Below are positions 1-7,718 of a stretch of DNA of 12,167 nucleotides, piece by piece. The notes beneath the pieces were generated by a model. That model was not told the DNA's origin and ran no database searches. It saw only the letters and a program-made list of their open reading frames with translations. This stretch comes from JADJNW01 sp964517175 (GTDB lineage Bacteria; Bacteroidota; Bacteroidia; Chitinophagales; Saprospiraceae): the NCBI GenBank assembly GCA_964517175.1, contig CAZFBU010000129.1, forward strand, positions 1 through 12,167, given 5' to 3'. Both the position numbers and the translations under genes were made by a program. Position 1 is the stretch's first letter. Each line of letters opens with the position of its first letter.

Positions 1-3
1 TTC

Positions 4-765
4 TTACCCAAAATTCCCTTGCACATAGTTTGCGGTAAGCTCCTGCTGTGGCTTGTTGAAAAGCTGCCAGGTTTCGGTGTATTCAATCACTTCGCCGAGA
101 TACATGAAGGCGGTGAGATCAGCTACGCGCTGGGCTTGCTGCATGTTGTGCGTCACGATGACGATGGTGTAATCCTTCTTCAGTTCCAGCATTAGTTCCT
201 CCACTTTTGCCGTGCTGATGGGGTCAAGCGCCGAGCAGGGTTCGTCCATGAGCAGCACCTCCGGTTTTACAGCGATGGCCCGGGCGATGCACAGGCGCTG
301 CTGCTGCCCGCCGGAGAGGTCGAGCGCCGATTTGTTGAGATCATCTTTTACTTCTTCCCACAAGTAGCTGTTTTTCAGCGTTTTTTCTACTACTTCGTGC
401 AGCTTCTTTTTATTTTGTTCGCCGTTTATTCTCAATCCGTAGGCGATATTGTCAAAAATGGACTTGGGAAAAGGATTTGGCTTCTGAAAGACCATGCCGA
501 TCTTGCGCCGCACATCAACCGCATCTCTCCTGCCGTCGTATATGTCTTTATCCTCGAGTAAAATCTGCCCTTGCACTTTGGCAGCCGGGTTGAGATCGTG
601 CATGCGGTTCATGGCGCGCAGCAGAGTGGATTTGCCGCAACCCGACGGACCGATGAGCGCTACGATTTTGTGCTCGGGAATTTCCATTGTGATGCCTTTT
701 AACACTTTCGTGTCGCCATAGGCAAGGCTTAAGTTCCTGATGGCTATCTTTGCTGAGGTGCTCAT
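4..765 (-). CDS. pstB: Phosphate ABC transporter ATP-binding protein PstB
   Basis: This is the cytoplasmic ATPase of the PstSCAB phosphate importer; it hydrolyses ATP to drive phosphate through PstC/PstA. The 253-residue protein has the normal family length and a complete set of ABC motifs: Walker A GPSGCGKST at 39-47, Q-loop FQKPNPFP at 93-100 (typical of PstB), signature LSGGQ at 150-154, Walker B LLMDEP at 171-176 and the switch histidine H206 in VTHNM. The start codon overlaps the pstA stop in an ATGA arrangement, so the two are translationally coupled. It is the last pst gene visible. phoU often follows pstB in bacteria, but the window ends 3 bases past the stop, so its presence cannot be judged. 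The identification is very secure. Confidence 0.98.
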   Translation of the reverse strand: MSTSAKIAIRNLSLAYGDTKVLKGITMEIPEHKIVALIGPSGCGKSTLLRAMNRMHDLNPAAKVQGQILLEDKDIYDGRRDAVDVRRKIGMVFQKPNPFPKSIFDNIAYGLRINGEQNKKKLHEVVEKTLKNSYLWEEVKDDLNKSALDLSGGQQQRLCIARAIAVKPEVLLMDEPCSALDPISTAKVEELMLELKKDYTIVIVTHNMQQAQRVADLTAFMYLGEVIEYTETWQLFNKPQQELTANYVQGNFG

Positions 766-1628
766 AATCTGCTTCGGTTAAGTTTTCGATAACGATACCG
801 GATGATGAATGCAATGATATTTAACACAAAAATCAGCGCCAGTAAGACCACCGCCGTGCCATAAGCCAGCGGCCGCACTTCCGCAATAGCGTGGTGCTGT
901 GTGGATAGAATATAGAGATGATACGGCAGCGCCATAAATTCATCAAAAACACTACCCGGCAAATAGCGCAGGTAGAACGCAGCGCCGGTAAACAGAATGG
1001 GCGCCGTTTCGCCTGCTGCGCGCGACAAGCCAAGAATGGCGCCGGTGACAATGCCGGAAACAGCGCTCGGCAGTACATTCGTGCGGATGGCTTCCCATTT
1101 GGTAGCCCCCAAGGCCAGTGCCCCTTCCCGGTAGGAAAGCGGTACGTTTTTCAGTGCCTCCTCGGTAGTAGTGATGATGTACGGCAGCGTGAGCAAGCCT
1201 AGCGTCAGACCGGCAGAAAGGATAGATGTATCAAAAGCAAAGCCCCGAACGAAAATGGCCACACCAAACAATCCGTAGATGATGGAAGGAACGCCCGCGA
1301 GGTTGCGAATGGCGGCCCGGATCAGGCGGTTCAGGGCATTGTCCGTTGCGTATTCGCTGAGATAAATGGCGGCGGCGATGCCAAAGGGGATGGCAAAGAG
1401 TGTTGTCACCAGCGTGACGTACACCGTGCCCACAATCGCCGGAAAAATGCCACCCTCCGTCATGCCCTGGCGCGGATAGTCGCTCAAAAATTGACCGCTG
1501 ATCACACTATTCCCCTTTGAGAAAATATCCCAGAGCATGAACCCGAGAAAGAAGAGCACCACCAGCACAAACAATCGGAGGAGGTTGATGCCGATAAATT
1601 GTACGATTTGATTTTGTTTGTTCGTCAT
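762..1628 (-). CDS. pstA: Phosphate ABC transporter permease PstA
   Basis: Inner-membrane permease subunit that pairs with PstC to form the phosphate channel. The 288-residue protein has an N-terminal membrane helix (about 12-34), then the conserved GGIFPAIVGT segment at 59-68 that opens the permease domain, and NLAGVPSIIYGLFG at 109-122, a hallmark of PstA. The cytoplasmic EAA loop that docks on PstB lies around 168-200 (ALGATKW, then LP, then ILGLSRAAGET). Roughly six membrane segments are apparent, with a basic C-terminus (RYRYRKLNR). The stop overlaps the pstB start by four bases, and only 15 bases separate this start from the pstC stop, so all are on one transcript. PstA rather than PstC is called from the NLAGVPS motif and gene order. 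Confidence 0.97.
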   Translation of the reverse strand: MTNKQNQIVQFIGINLLRLFVLVVLFFLGFMLWDIFSKGNSVISGQFLSDYPRQGMTEGGIFPAIVGTVYVTLVTTLFAIPFGIAAAIYLSEYATDNALNRLIRAAIRNLAGVPSIIYGLFGVAIFVRGFAFDTSILSAGLTLGLLTLPYIITTTEEALKNVPLSYREGALALGATKWEAIRTNVLPSAVSGIVTGAILGLSRAAGETAPILFTGAAFYLRYLPGSVFDEFMALPYHLYILSTQHHAIAEVRPLAYGTAVVLLALIFVLNIIAFIIRYRYRKLNRSRL

Positions 1629-1643
1629 GGTATAAAAGCTGGT

Positions 1644-2525
1644 TTATGCCCTGTACCGATAGCGGGCAGCAATATTTTCAGCAATCAAATTTACAGCCAA
1701 ACTAATCAGAAACAGCACCGCGCCAACCGCAAACAGCGCAAAGTAGTGCGTGGTACCAAATGGTACTTCGCCCAATTCAATAGCGATGGTGGCCGTCATG
1801 GTGCGCACCGGATCAAAGAAACCATTAGGCATTCCGGTGGCATTGCCCGTTGCCATGAGCACCGTCATCGTTTCGCCGATGGCGCGGCCCATCCCCAGGA
1901 TAATGGCAGCGATGATACCCGAAGTTGCCGACGGCAGCGTCACGCGCATCAGTGTTGTCCAGTTATTGGCGCCAAGGGCGTAGGAGCCTTCCTTGTAGCT
2001 TTGCGGCACCGCCCGAATGGCATCTTCGGCTACCGTAACAATGGTGGGCAAAGACATAATCGCCAGCAAAATCGAACCGTTCAGGGCATTCAGTCCATTG
2101 CTCAGCCCGAAAGTGCGGGCAATCCACGGACCTACCAGTACGATTCCGATAAACCCAACGGCCACTGACGGAATAGCTGCCAGGAGCTCGATCACCGGTT
2201 TGGTGATTTCGCGCACCCGTTCCGAAGCCACTTCCGAAAGGTAAGCCGCTGCGCCAATACCCAGAGGTACGGCAATGAGCATGGCGCCGATGGTCACCAA
2301 AAAAGTACTTACAATCATGGATAAAATGCCATAACTGGATTTGCCATAAGCAGAGGGATTCCAATTGGCGGAGAAGAAGAACTCCGTAACGCTGACCTCA
2401 CTGAAAGCATTGATACCGTTGAAAAAAAGCATTCCAAAAATACCAAGTAAAATTAAAACTGAGATGAGTGCTGCCAGTTGAAAGACAAGCTGAACAAACC
2501 AGTCAATGAGTTGACGCTTCTGCAT
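1644..2525 (-). CDS. pstC: Phosphate ABC transporter permease PstC
   Basis: Second inner-membrane permease subunit of the phosphate importer. The 293-residue protein begins with a membrane helix at about 10-36. A permease domain of five further hydrophobic segments follows, starting at YGILSMIVSTFLV (65-77). The segment KPVIELLAAIPSVAVGFIG (109-127) is the PstC counterpart of the GVPS motif, and the EAA loop runs from about 178 to 218 (ALGANNW through GRAIGET). The chosen ATG lies inside the end of pstS, a 23-base overlap. The next Met, at residue 32, falls at the end of the first membrane helix, so it is an unlikely start. The overlap suggests coupled translation with pstS. Confidence 0.97.
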   Translation of the reverse strand: MQKRQLIDWFVQLVFQLAALISVLILLGIFGMLFFNGINAFSEVSVTEFFFSANWNPSAYGKSSYGILSMIVSTFLVTIGAMLIAVPLGIGAAAYLSEVASERVREITKPVIELLAAIPSVAVGFIGIVLVGPWIARTFGLSNGLNALNGSILLAIMSLPTIVTVAEDAIRAVPQSYKEGSYALGANNWTTLMRVTLPSATSGIIAAIILGMGRAIGETMTVLMATGNATGMPNGFFDPVRTMTATIAIELGEVPFGTTHYFALFAVGAVLFLISLAVNLIAENIAARYRYRA

Positions 2526-3426
2526 ACTGGAAATTTAAAACTTTTTCGTTTTGTGCGAAATATTTTCTGGACACCGGATAGTAGCCACTGCCCAGCACAA
2601 TCTGCTGCCCCTGCTCGCTCAGACTGAACAGCATGAAATCCCGCAACTTGCCCCGGGGCGTGCCATTTGTGTATTGAAACAAAGGGCGAACAATCGGGTA
2701 AATGCCGCTGGTGACATTGGCGATCTCCAGCGGGGAAGCTGCCGGAGAAGCCTCATCCGCTTTCACATCCAGCACCTTGATGTTGCTGGTAAGCGAGCCG
2801 TCCTTTTGTACGATGTAGCCAACGCCAACATAGCCCATACCTGCCGGGTCATTTTTGATGCCTTCCACCATTTGTGCGGTGCCGTTCATCTGCTTCAGGT
2901 TTCGGGAATATTCGCCGAGTACGACGCTGTCGCGAAAATAAACATACGTGCCCGAATTGCTTTGACGACCGTACAGGGAGATGTCCATATCTGGTCCGCC
3001 GACTTCGCGCCAGTTGGTAATCTCGCCCCGAAAAATCGCACCTACCTGCGCTACGGTCAGGCTATCAACCGGAAGCTGGTCGTTGGCAACTACCGCCAGG
3101 GCATCCATTGCAAATATGGTTGCGGTGGGGTGAATGTTGCGGGCGTGGGCCAGGGCATATTCTTCTTCTTTCAGGGGGCGGGAGGAATTGGCAATGTCCG
3201 TTTTTCCGTTGATCAGCGCGGCAATGCCTGCACCGGAGCCACCGCCCGTCACCGCAATGGAGGCTTTGACATCCTTCATCATGTAAGTCTCCGCCAGTCC
3301 AAGCGCCAGGTTGACTTCGGTATCAGAACCTTTGACGACGATGTGCTCAACGCCCTCGGGCGCATTTCCACAGGCTGAAACGAGGAAGTAGTTGATAATG
3401 AGTAAGATATAGACTTGTTTGTTCAT
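2503..3426 (-). CDS. pstS: Phosphate-binding lipoprotein PstS
   Basis: Extracytoplasmic phosphate receptor that delivers ligand to PstC/PstA. The 307-residue protein starts with a lipoprotein signal peptide; the lipobox LVSAC places the lipidated cysteine at residue 19. Ligand-binding motifs of the PBP-like/PstS family are present: GSDT at 33-36, TGGGSGAG at 60-67 and SNSGTYVYF at 156-164, along with TDIANSSRP (76-84). It is the first gene of the operon and faces the divergent PiT-like gene across about 210 bases that hold a Pho-box-like repeat, so phosphate-starvation control is the natural inference. A membrane-anchored receptor is unusual next to the soluble E. coli PstS, but lipoprotein receptors are common outside Proteobacteria. 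Confidence 0.95.
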   Translation of the reverse strand: MNKQVYILLIINYFLVSACGNAPEGVEHIVVKGSDTEVNLALGLAETYMMKDVKASIAVTGGGSGAGIAALINGKTDIANSSRPLKEEEYALAHARNIHPTATIFAMDALAVVANDQLPVDSLTVAQVGAIFRGEITNWREVGGPDMDISLYGRQSNSGTYVYFRDSVVLGEYSRNLKQMNGTAQMVEGIKNDPAGMGYVGVGYIVQKDGSLTSNIKVLDVKADEASPAASPLEIANVTSGIYPIVRPLFQYTNGTPRGKLRDFMLFSLSEQGQQIVLGSGYYPVSRKYFAQNEKVLNFQYAEASTH

Positions 3427-3469
3427 AGTACTTTTAAAACTGGATTCAGCACTATATTAGAATCTAAAA

Positions 3470-3507
3470 ATTAACTGCGTTTTAAGTATAGTTTACGTTA
3501 TTGTAAA
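3470..3507 (-). promoter_or_regulatory. Possible second phased AT-rich repeat upstream of pstS
   Basis: On the minus strand, TTTACA, GTAAAC, TTAAAA and GTTAAT occur at roughly 10-11-base steps, ending about 44 bases before the pstS start. The first unit fits the Bacillus PhoP hexamer TT(A/C/T)A(C/T)A and the others fit only loosely. It may be a weaker binding site for the same regulator as 3546-3570, or just AT-rich upstream DNA. A near -7 element (TAATTTTT, 3473-3466 on the minus strand) lies at its pstS-proximal edge. Confidence 0.2.
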
Positions 3508-3545
3508 TAAATCGGCAGGTATGAGAAATCGGTGCAATTAATCGG

Positions 3546-3570
3546 CTGTAAAGTTAACCTAAAGTTAACA
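3546..3570. promoter_or_regulatory. Pho-box-like direct repeat (GTTAAC, 11-bp period)
   Basis: GTTAACC at 3553-3559 and GTTAACA at 3564-3570 form a direct repeat with an 11-base period (7-bp units, 4-bp spacer), preceded by CTGTAAA at 3546-3552. This is the geometry of E. coli PHO boxes and of Bacillus PhoP boxes (TTAACA-like hexamers every 11 bp). Because GTTAAC is its own reverse complement, the repeat also reads TTAACT-n5-TTAACT on the minus strand and could serve both pstS and the PiT-like gene. The sequence pattern is seen directly; binding by a PhoB/PhoP-type regulator is inferred from geometry and context. I do not know an established Bacteroidota Pho consensus to compare with. Confidence 0.5.
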
Positions 3571-3601
3571 CAATATAAACCGGTAAATTTTGCTAAGCGT
3601 C

Positions 3602-3609
3602 TAACTTTG
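3602..3609 (+). promoter_or_regulatory. Bacteroidota-type -7 promoter element for the PiT-like gene
   Basis: TAACTTTG is an exact match to TAnnTTTG, the -7 element recognised by the Bacteroidota primary sigma factor. No good TTTG -33 element stands at the usual distance upstream, which would suit an activator-dependent promoter. The activator could bind the repeat at 3546-3570, though the 31-base gap is longer than at classical Pho promoters. Transcription would begin near 3614-3617, which excludes the GTG at 3609 as the start codon and supports the ATG at 3639. Confidence 0.5.
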
Positions 3610-3638
3610 TGGCTTTTATAACCTTAGCACCAAGCACT

Positions 3639-4757
3639 ATGATTTCTCAAGTCAATCAATGGTTGAATCAGAGTTTTCGTTATCGCATATTCCGCCTTTT
3701 TTTGTACAGAGAGCGAAAATTCTACCAGCTTCTCATTGTCCTGTTCATCATTGCCGGTGTTTTTTACCCCTACCCGCAGGTAGCGATGTGGCTAGGCTTC
3801 TTGTTTGCGGGCTATTCTGCTATCGCGAACGACAGTATTCAAACCATCGGAACCTTTCTGGCTTCCAACTCTCAACGCCCCTGGTGGGTGCTGTGGATAT
3901 TCATTGCCGGTATTTTTGTGGTGACGATGACCTACAGTTGGGTGCAGTACAACGGTGACGTTTCCTACGAGCGCCTGGCGTCGAAGGGCTTTGCGCAAGC
4001 GCCGCAGGAATTCCAGTATTTGCAACTGGCAGCGCCCCTGGTGTTGCTGTTTCTCACCCGCCTGAAGATGCCGGTTTCTACAACTTTTCTCTGCCTGAGC
4101 GTTTATTCCGCCAATTTGGATGGCATTCAGGGGATGTTGCAAAAGAGCCTCTCGGGTTATGTTGTCGCGTTTGGGGCCGCGATTGTCGTTTGGTTTGCAT
4201 TGGCAAAATTAATCAAGCGATTCACAGACGGAGAGCCCAAGCCGATTTTCGTGTTCATCCAGTGGATTATTAGCGGTAGCCTCTGGGCGGTATGGCTGAT
4301 GCAGGATGGCGCCAACATTGCCGTATCGCTGCCTCGCTCATTGAGTTTGATGCAGTTTATCTTTTTCTTGCTTTATATCGTTGCCGGTCTTGGTTTGCTT
4401 TTCTATTTGAAAGGCGATAAAATACAGGGTATTGTGACGGAAAAATCGCAGGTGACAGATGTGCGCGCCGCCTCGATTGTGGACTTGATATACGCCATTA
4501 TTCTGTACATTTTCAAAGTAATCAGTAATATCCCGATGAGTACCACCTGGGTCTTTCTTGGGTTGATGGCTGGTCGTGAGTTGGCAATGACGCTGCAAAA
4601 AAACTACGAAACTAACCGGGAAATGAAAGTCACCTGGAACATCATTCGCAAGGATGCCCTCAACGCTGCAATTGGTCTGGTGGTTTCGGTGGTTATTGCC
4701 GTTCTGGTCAATCCGAATATCCAGGAAGAAATCGCTTCGCTTTTCAATGGCGATTAA
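3639..4757 (+). CDS. Divergent PiT-family (inorganic phosphate transporter-like) membrane protein
   Basis: A polytopic inner-membrane protein of 372 residues, probably a secondary phosphate (or related anion) transporter. PiT proteins have two inverted halves, each with a GANDxAN-type signature and a PxSTTH motif. Here half one has AIANDSIQTIGTFLASN at 61-77 and PVSTT at 145-149; half two has DGANIAVSLP at 223-232 and PMSTT at 299-303, followed by GLMAGRE. The fold therefore looks retained, but the second signature has Ile where PiT has Asp, and the His after STT is Phe in half one and Trp in half two. An in-frame GTG at 3609 would add ten residues, but it lies inside the likely -7 promoter element, so the ATG at 3639 is preferred. 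It is divergent from pstSCAB, which supports a phosphate role. A regulator-like or altered-specificity PiT relative is also possible. Confidence 0.75.
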   Translation: MISQVNQWLNQSFRYRIFRLFLYRERKFYQLLIVLFIIAGVFYPYPQVAMWLGFLFAGYSAIANDSIQTIGTFLASNSQRPWWVLWIFIAGIFVVTMTYSWVQYNGDVSYERLASKGFAQAPQEFQYLQLAAPLVLLFLTRLKMPVSTTFLCLSVYSANLDGIQGMLQKSLSGYVVAFGAAIVVWFALAKLIKRFTDGEPKPIFVFIQWIISGSLWAVWLMQDGANIAVSLPRSLSLMQFIFFLLYIVAGLGLLFYLKGDKIQGIVTEKSQVTDVRAASIVDLIYAIILYIFKVISNIPMSTTWVFLGLMAGRELAMTLQKNYETNREMKVTWNIIRKDALNAAIGLVVSVVIAVLVNPNIQEEIASLFNGD

Positions 4758-4770
4758 AAAATAAAACTTC

Positions 4771-4799
4771 GGGGAGCACCTGGTTTATGGATGCTCCTC
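4771..4799 (-). terminator. Hairpin terminator between convergent genes
   Basis: GGGGAGCA (4771-4778) pairs with TGCTCCTC (4792-4799), an 8-bp stem with one G-U pair and a 13-base loop. Read on the minus strand, the stem is followed after a 4-base GAAG spacer by TTTTATTTTTT, so it fits a Rho-independent terminator for the efflux operon ending at 4832. On the plus strand only a weak pyrimidine run follows, so termination of the PiT-like gene here is less certain. Confidence 0.55.
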
Positions 4800-4831
4800 A
4801 CTACTTCTTTCCCGGCTCAACTCTTAAAGCT

Positions 4832-6313
4832 TTAATACCCATCCGGCAATTCGATCAGCGAACGATCATTGGCAAAATCATACAAGGTACTGCGCCGCAA
4901 GTCGTAATAAGCAATCCAGAAGTTTTGCAGGGCGCTGATGTAATTCCGGCGCGCAGCTTCCTGTTCCTGCACGGCAATATTCAACTCCGTGATGCCAATT
5001 TTACCGATGTAGTAGCGATTGCGCGTCATTTGCTGGCGCTTCTGCGAAATTTCGTAGGCGCGCAAAGCCCGGCTGATCTGGTTGCGCACGAGATCGAATT
5101 GCTGCACTTTCAGTAGAATATTGCGCTCAAAATTGACGCGTTCCTGGGTGACGTTCATCTGCTCCAGTTCGAGGTTGGATTGTGCCACTTCGCGCCGGGC
5201 GCGGGTATTGCCCCAGTCGGCTATCGGTACCTGAAGCGTGAGCGTTACACGCTCCTGATTGAGGAGGTCCTGGTACGCCAGATCCAGTTCGTTGGCGGTT
5301 TGCGACAAGCCAAAGTTGCCGGTCAGGTTCACTTGCGGGCCGGTTTGCCCCCTGGCCAGCGCTACCTCCCGCTCGGCCTGCCGCAGGCGTCGCTCAAAGG
5401 CGATGGTCTCGCTTCGGTTTCGCAGGGCGAGTTGCAATGCCCGGTCGGCATCAACGATGAAGTCCGGGATGTCGGTTGGTGCGATCATTTCAAACTGCAC
5501 AGACCGCTGGATGCCGAGGAAGTTGCGCAGTTGTTCGTTGCTCGATTGCAGGTTGAGTGTCGCCTGCGCCAGCGAATTTTCGGCATTGGCTACGCTGAGT
5601 TCAATTTGCAATAGCTCCGTTTCGGCTATTTTCCCTACTTCAAAACGGCCTTTGGAGATTTCGTACAAGGTATCCGCATTCGATTTTTCCTGCTGGGCGG
5701 CTTGCACATTCAACTGCGCAATCAGTACATCAAAAAACAACTGAACGGCCTGATAGGCGGTTTCTTCCATATCTTCCGAGTAAGATCGGCGTGCCTCCTG
5801 GTAGCGCAGGGGCTCTATTTTTCTGTTCCATTTCAGTTCGTTAAAGCTAAAAATAGGTTGTATAAAGCTGACAGAAACCGGCGTCGAGAAATAAGAAATG
5901 GAGCTGGGATTGCCATTGGTAGAAAAAATATCCAGACGACTCAGGTTGGTATTCAGAAAGACCGTGCCGCCGGTCAGCGCTACATCCTGCCGAAGGGAAA
6001 GCCCGACGCGATTGGTCATCAGCGACCGCTGAATGAATGCCTCGCCCCCGTCGGGCAGGACGATGGAGTTGATGGAGCGGTTCAGATCGGGCAGGGTCGC
6101 CGAGAAATTGATGAGCGGCTTGTAGTCTGCCAAAAAGGTTTGATAAGACCAGAAGCGGTTGCTCAGGCGCGTTTGGGCAAGTTGGACTGCCGGCGCGTCG
6201 CTTTGAGCGATTTCAACCACTTGCTCGAGGGTGAGTTCGTAGTTCGTTGGGGTTTGCGTAAAAGCCCACTGAAACAATACGACGAATGAAAATAGTAAGG
6301 TGTTCTTTTTCAT
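4832..6313 (-). CDS. TolC-family outer membrane efflux protein
   Basis: Outer-membrane channel of a tripartite exporter. The ATG at 6313 gives 493 residues and a clear signal peptide (MKKNTLLFSFVVLFQWAFTQ, cleavage near residue 19). In-frame codons upstream to 6523 would overlap the permease gene and hide the signal, so they are rejected. The protein has the twofold TolC/OEP pattern: each half has long Gln/Glu/Ala-rich helices (for example VQAAQQEKSNADTLYEIS and QISRALRAYEISQKRQQMT) joined to beta-strand segments, and each carries the family motif GxxxxTEL/TELN (VGKIAETELLQIE in half one, IGKIGITELNIAVQEQ in half two). It begins 34 bases after the permease stop and is the last gene of the operon. 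The substrate cannot be read from the sequence. Confidence 0.93.
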   Translation of the reverse strand: MKKNTLLFSFVVLFQWAFTQTPTNYELTLEQVVEIAQSDAPAVQLAQTRLSNRFWSYQTFLADYKPLINFSATLPDLNRSINSIVLPDGGEAFIQRSLMTNRVGLSLRQDVALTGGTVFLNTNLSRLDIFSTNGNPSSISYFSTPVSVSFIQPIFSFNELKWNRKIEPLRYQEARRSYSEDMEETAYQAVQLFFDVLIAQLNVQAAQQEKSNADTLYEISKGRFEVGKIAETELLQIELSVANAENSLAQATLNLQSSNEQLRNFLGIQRSVQFEMIAPTDIPDFIVDADRALQLALRNRSETIAFERRLRQAEREVALARGQTGPQVNLTGNFGLSQTANELDLAYQDLLNQERVTLTLQVPIADWGNTRARREVAQSNLELEQMNVTQERVNFERNILLKVQQFDLVRNQISRALRAYEISQKRQQMTRNRYYIGKIGITELNIAVQEQEAARRNYISALQNFWIAYYDLRRSTLYDFANDRSLIELPDGY

Positions 6314-6347
6314 GCTGTTGATGCTATGTATTTCTGATGTCGAAAAT

Positions 6348-7679
6348 CTATTCGATCCGCAGCGCCTTGATCGGGTCCTGACGGGCGGCTTTCCTTGCCG
6401 GGAATATGCCAAAAATAAGCCCGATGGAAGCAGCAACGCCAAAGGATAAAATGATCGACCAGGCAGTGACGACGGCCGGAATTTCAAAAGAATTGGTAAT
6501 GATACGGGCAGCGAGCACGCCAATGATTACCCCCAGCAATCCGCCCAGTAGGCTGATAAAAACCGCTTCAAACAGAAACTGCTGAACGATGTCGCTTTGC
6601 TTTGCCCCGATCGAGCGGCGCAGCCCGATTTCTTTGATGCGCTCCAGCACGGACGCCAGCATGATGTTCATAATGCCAATACCGCCAACCAAAAGCGAGA
6701 TACCGGCAATTGCTGCCAAAACGAGGTTGAAAGTCTCCTGCGTTTTCTGTTGCTCTTCCAGTAGCAGTTCGGGCACTTCAATCTCAAAATCCACGATGTC
6801 GTGATGCCGCCGCTTCAGCATGCGCGCTAGCACATCGGCGGAGGCACGCAGATACTTCGAGTCATTGACTCGCACCACCACCCGATCAAGCTGGTGATAG
6901 TTTTTGTCGCTATTATCATTGGAAGAGCCGCTATTCCGGATGTCATCATTCGTGATCCTTGCCCGGTTTTCAAAGCGGAGCAGGGCCGTTGTGACCGGGA
7001 TATAGACGTCGTCGTTGTAATCCCGAATGCCGAGGTTGCGCAGGCTTTCGCGGCTGGCTGCGCGCTTTTCCAGCACACCGATGATCGTCAGCCAGGTATT
7101 ACCGGCTTTTATTTTTTTGCCAACGGGCGAATCGTCGGGAAAGAATTTTGCCTGAATGTTTTTGCCAATAATACAAACCGGACGTCCCCCGTCAAGGTGG
7201 GTATCATGAAAAAACAGGCCTTCGCTGAGGTTGATGTTGTTCAATTCAAAAAAAGCATTCGTCACGCCAATGCAGCGCCCTTTCACCAGTTTGCCCGATT
7301 GGATGAGCGTGGCAGACAATACGACTTCCGGGCTTACATTTTCTACGCTGGGCAGAAGAGTGGGCAGCGTTGAGAAGTCTTCGAGCCGCAATCCCGGCGA
7401 CCAGGGGCTTTTATTGCGCTCGTTGCTGCTGCCGGTGCTGGTAGCCTCTGCCGCTTCCTGGTCATCCTGGCTGGGAATGACGGATTTGATGACAATGTTG
7501 TTGGTACCAATGAGCTTCATTCGGTCGAGGATGGACTGCTTGGCGCCGGTACCAATTGCCAACATGGCAATAACTGCCGCGACGCCGAATAAGATGCCCA
7601 GCCCGGTGAGCAGCGCCCGCAGGCGATTTGCCATTACGGCTTCCATAGCCAGCAAAAAGTTGAAAAAGATTCTTTGCAT
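6348..7679 (-). CDS. MacB/FtsX-type ABC transporter permease lacking an ATPase domain
   Basis: Inner-membrane mechanotransmission permease of the MacB/LolCE (FtsX) superfamily. The 443 residues show an N-terminal membrane helix at about 22-44, a large periplasmic MacB_PCD-like domain (about 45-310), and three C-terminal helices near 316-344, 366-395 and 402-428. Conserved features are GGIGIMNIML (332-341), EIGLRRSIGA (350-359) and the C-terminal PARKAARQDPIKALR (427-441). E. coli MacB carries an N-terminal ATPase domain of over 200 residues; this protein has none, and no separate LolD-like ATPase lies in the operon. It sits between the adaptor (39-base gap) and the TolC-type gene, so it should form the inner-membrane part of that exporter. 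Low-complexity polar inserts (around residues 75-92 and 240-255) interrupt the periplasmic domain. Confidence 0.92.
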   Translation of the reverse strand: MQRIFFNFLLAMEAVMANRLRALLTGLGILFGVAAVIAMLAIGTGAKQSILDRMKLIGTNNIVIKSVIPSQDDQEAAEATSTGSSNERNKSPWSPGLRLEDFSTLPTLLPSVENVSPEVVLSATLIQSGKLVKGRCIGVTNAFFELNNINLSEGLFFHDTHLDGGRPVCIIGKNIQAKFFPDDSPVGKKIKAGNTWLTIIGVLEKRAASRESLRNLGIRDYNDDVYIPVTTALLRFENRARITNDDIRNSGSSNDNSDKNYHQLDRVVVRVNDSKYLRASADVLARMLKRRHHDIVDFEIEVPELLLEEQQKTQETFNLVLAAIAGISLLVGGIGIMNIMLASVLERIKEIGLRRSIGAKQSDIVQQFLFEAVFISLLGGLLGVIIGVLAARIITNSFEIPAVVTAWSIILSFGVAASIGLIFGIFPARKAARQDPIKALRIE

Positions 7680-7718
7680 CAGACGAAAAAATTGGAGTTG
7701 AAGAAATGAAGAACCGCT

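Noticed and set aside
2551..3378. 275-codon plus-strand frame opposite pstS
   Set aside because: Fully antisense to pstS, which has lipobox and ligand motifs; the antisense translation shows no family features.
3511..3545. Three ATCGG repeats (3511, 3528, 3541) near the Pho-like box
   Set aside because: Spacing is irregular (17 and 13 bases) and the unit is only five bases, so it is not distinguishable from chance.
5180..6289. Long open frames on the plus strand opposite the TolC-type gene (144-195 codons)
   Set aside because: They are antisense to a well-supported gene, have no recognisable domains and show the composition expected from the complementary strand of a GC-balanced coding region.
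6314..6523. Upstream extension of the TolC-type gene by 70 codons
   Set aside because: It overlaps the end of the permease gene, and the internal ATG at 6313 starts a proper signal peptide.
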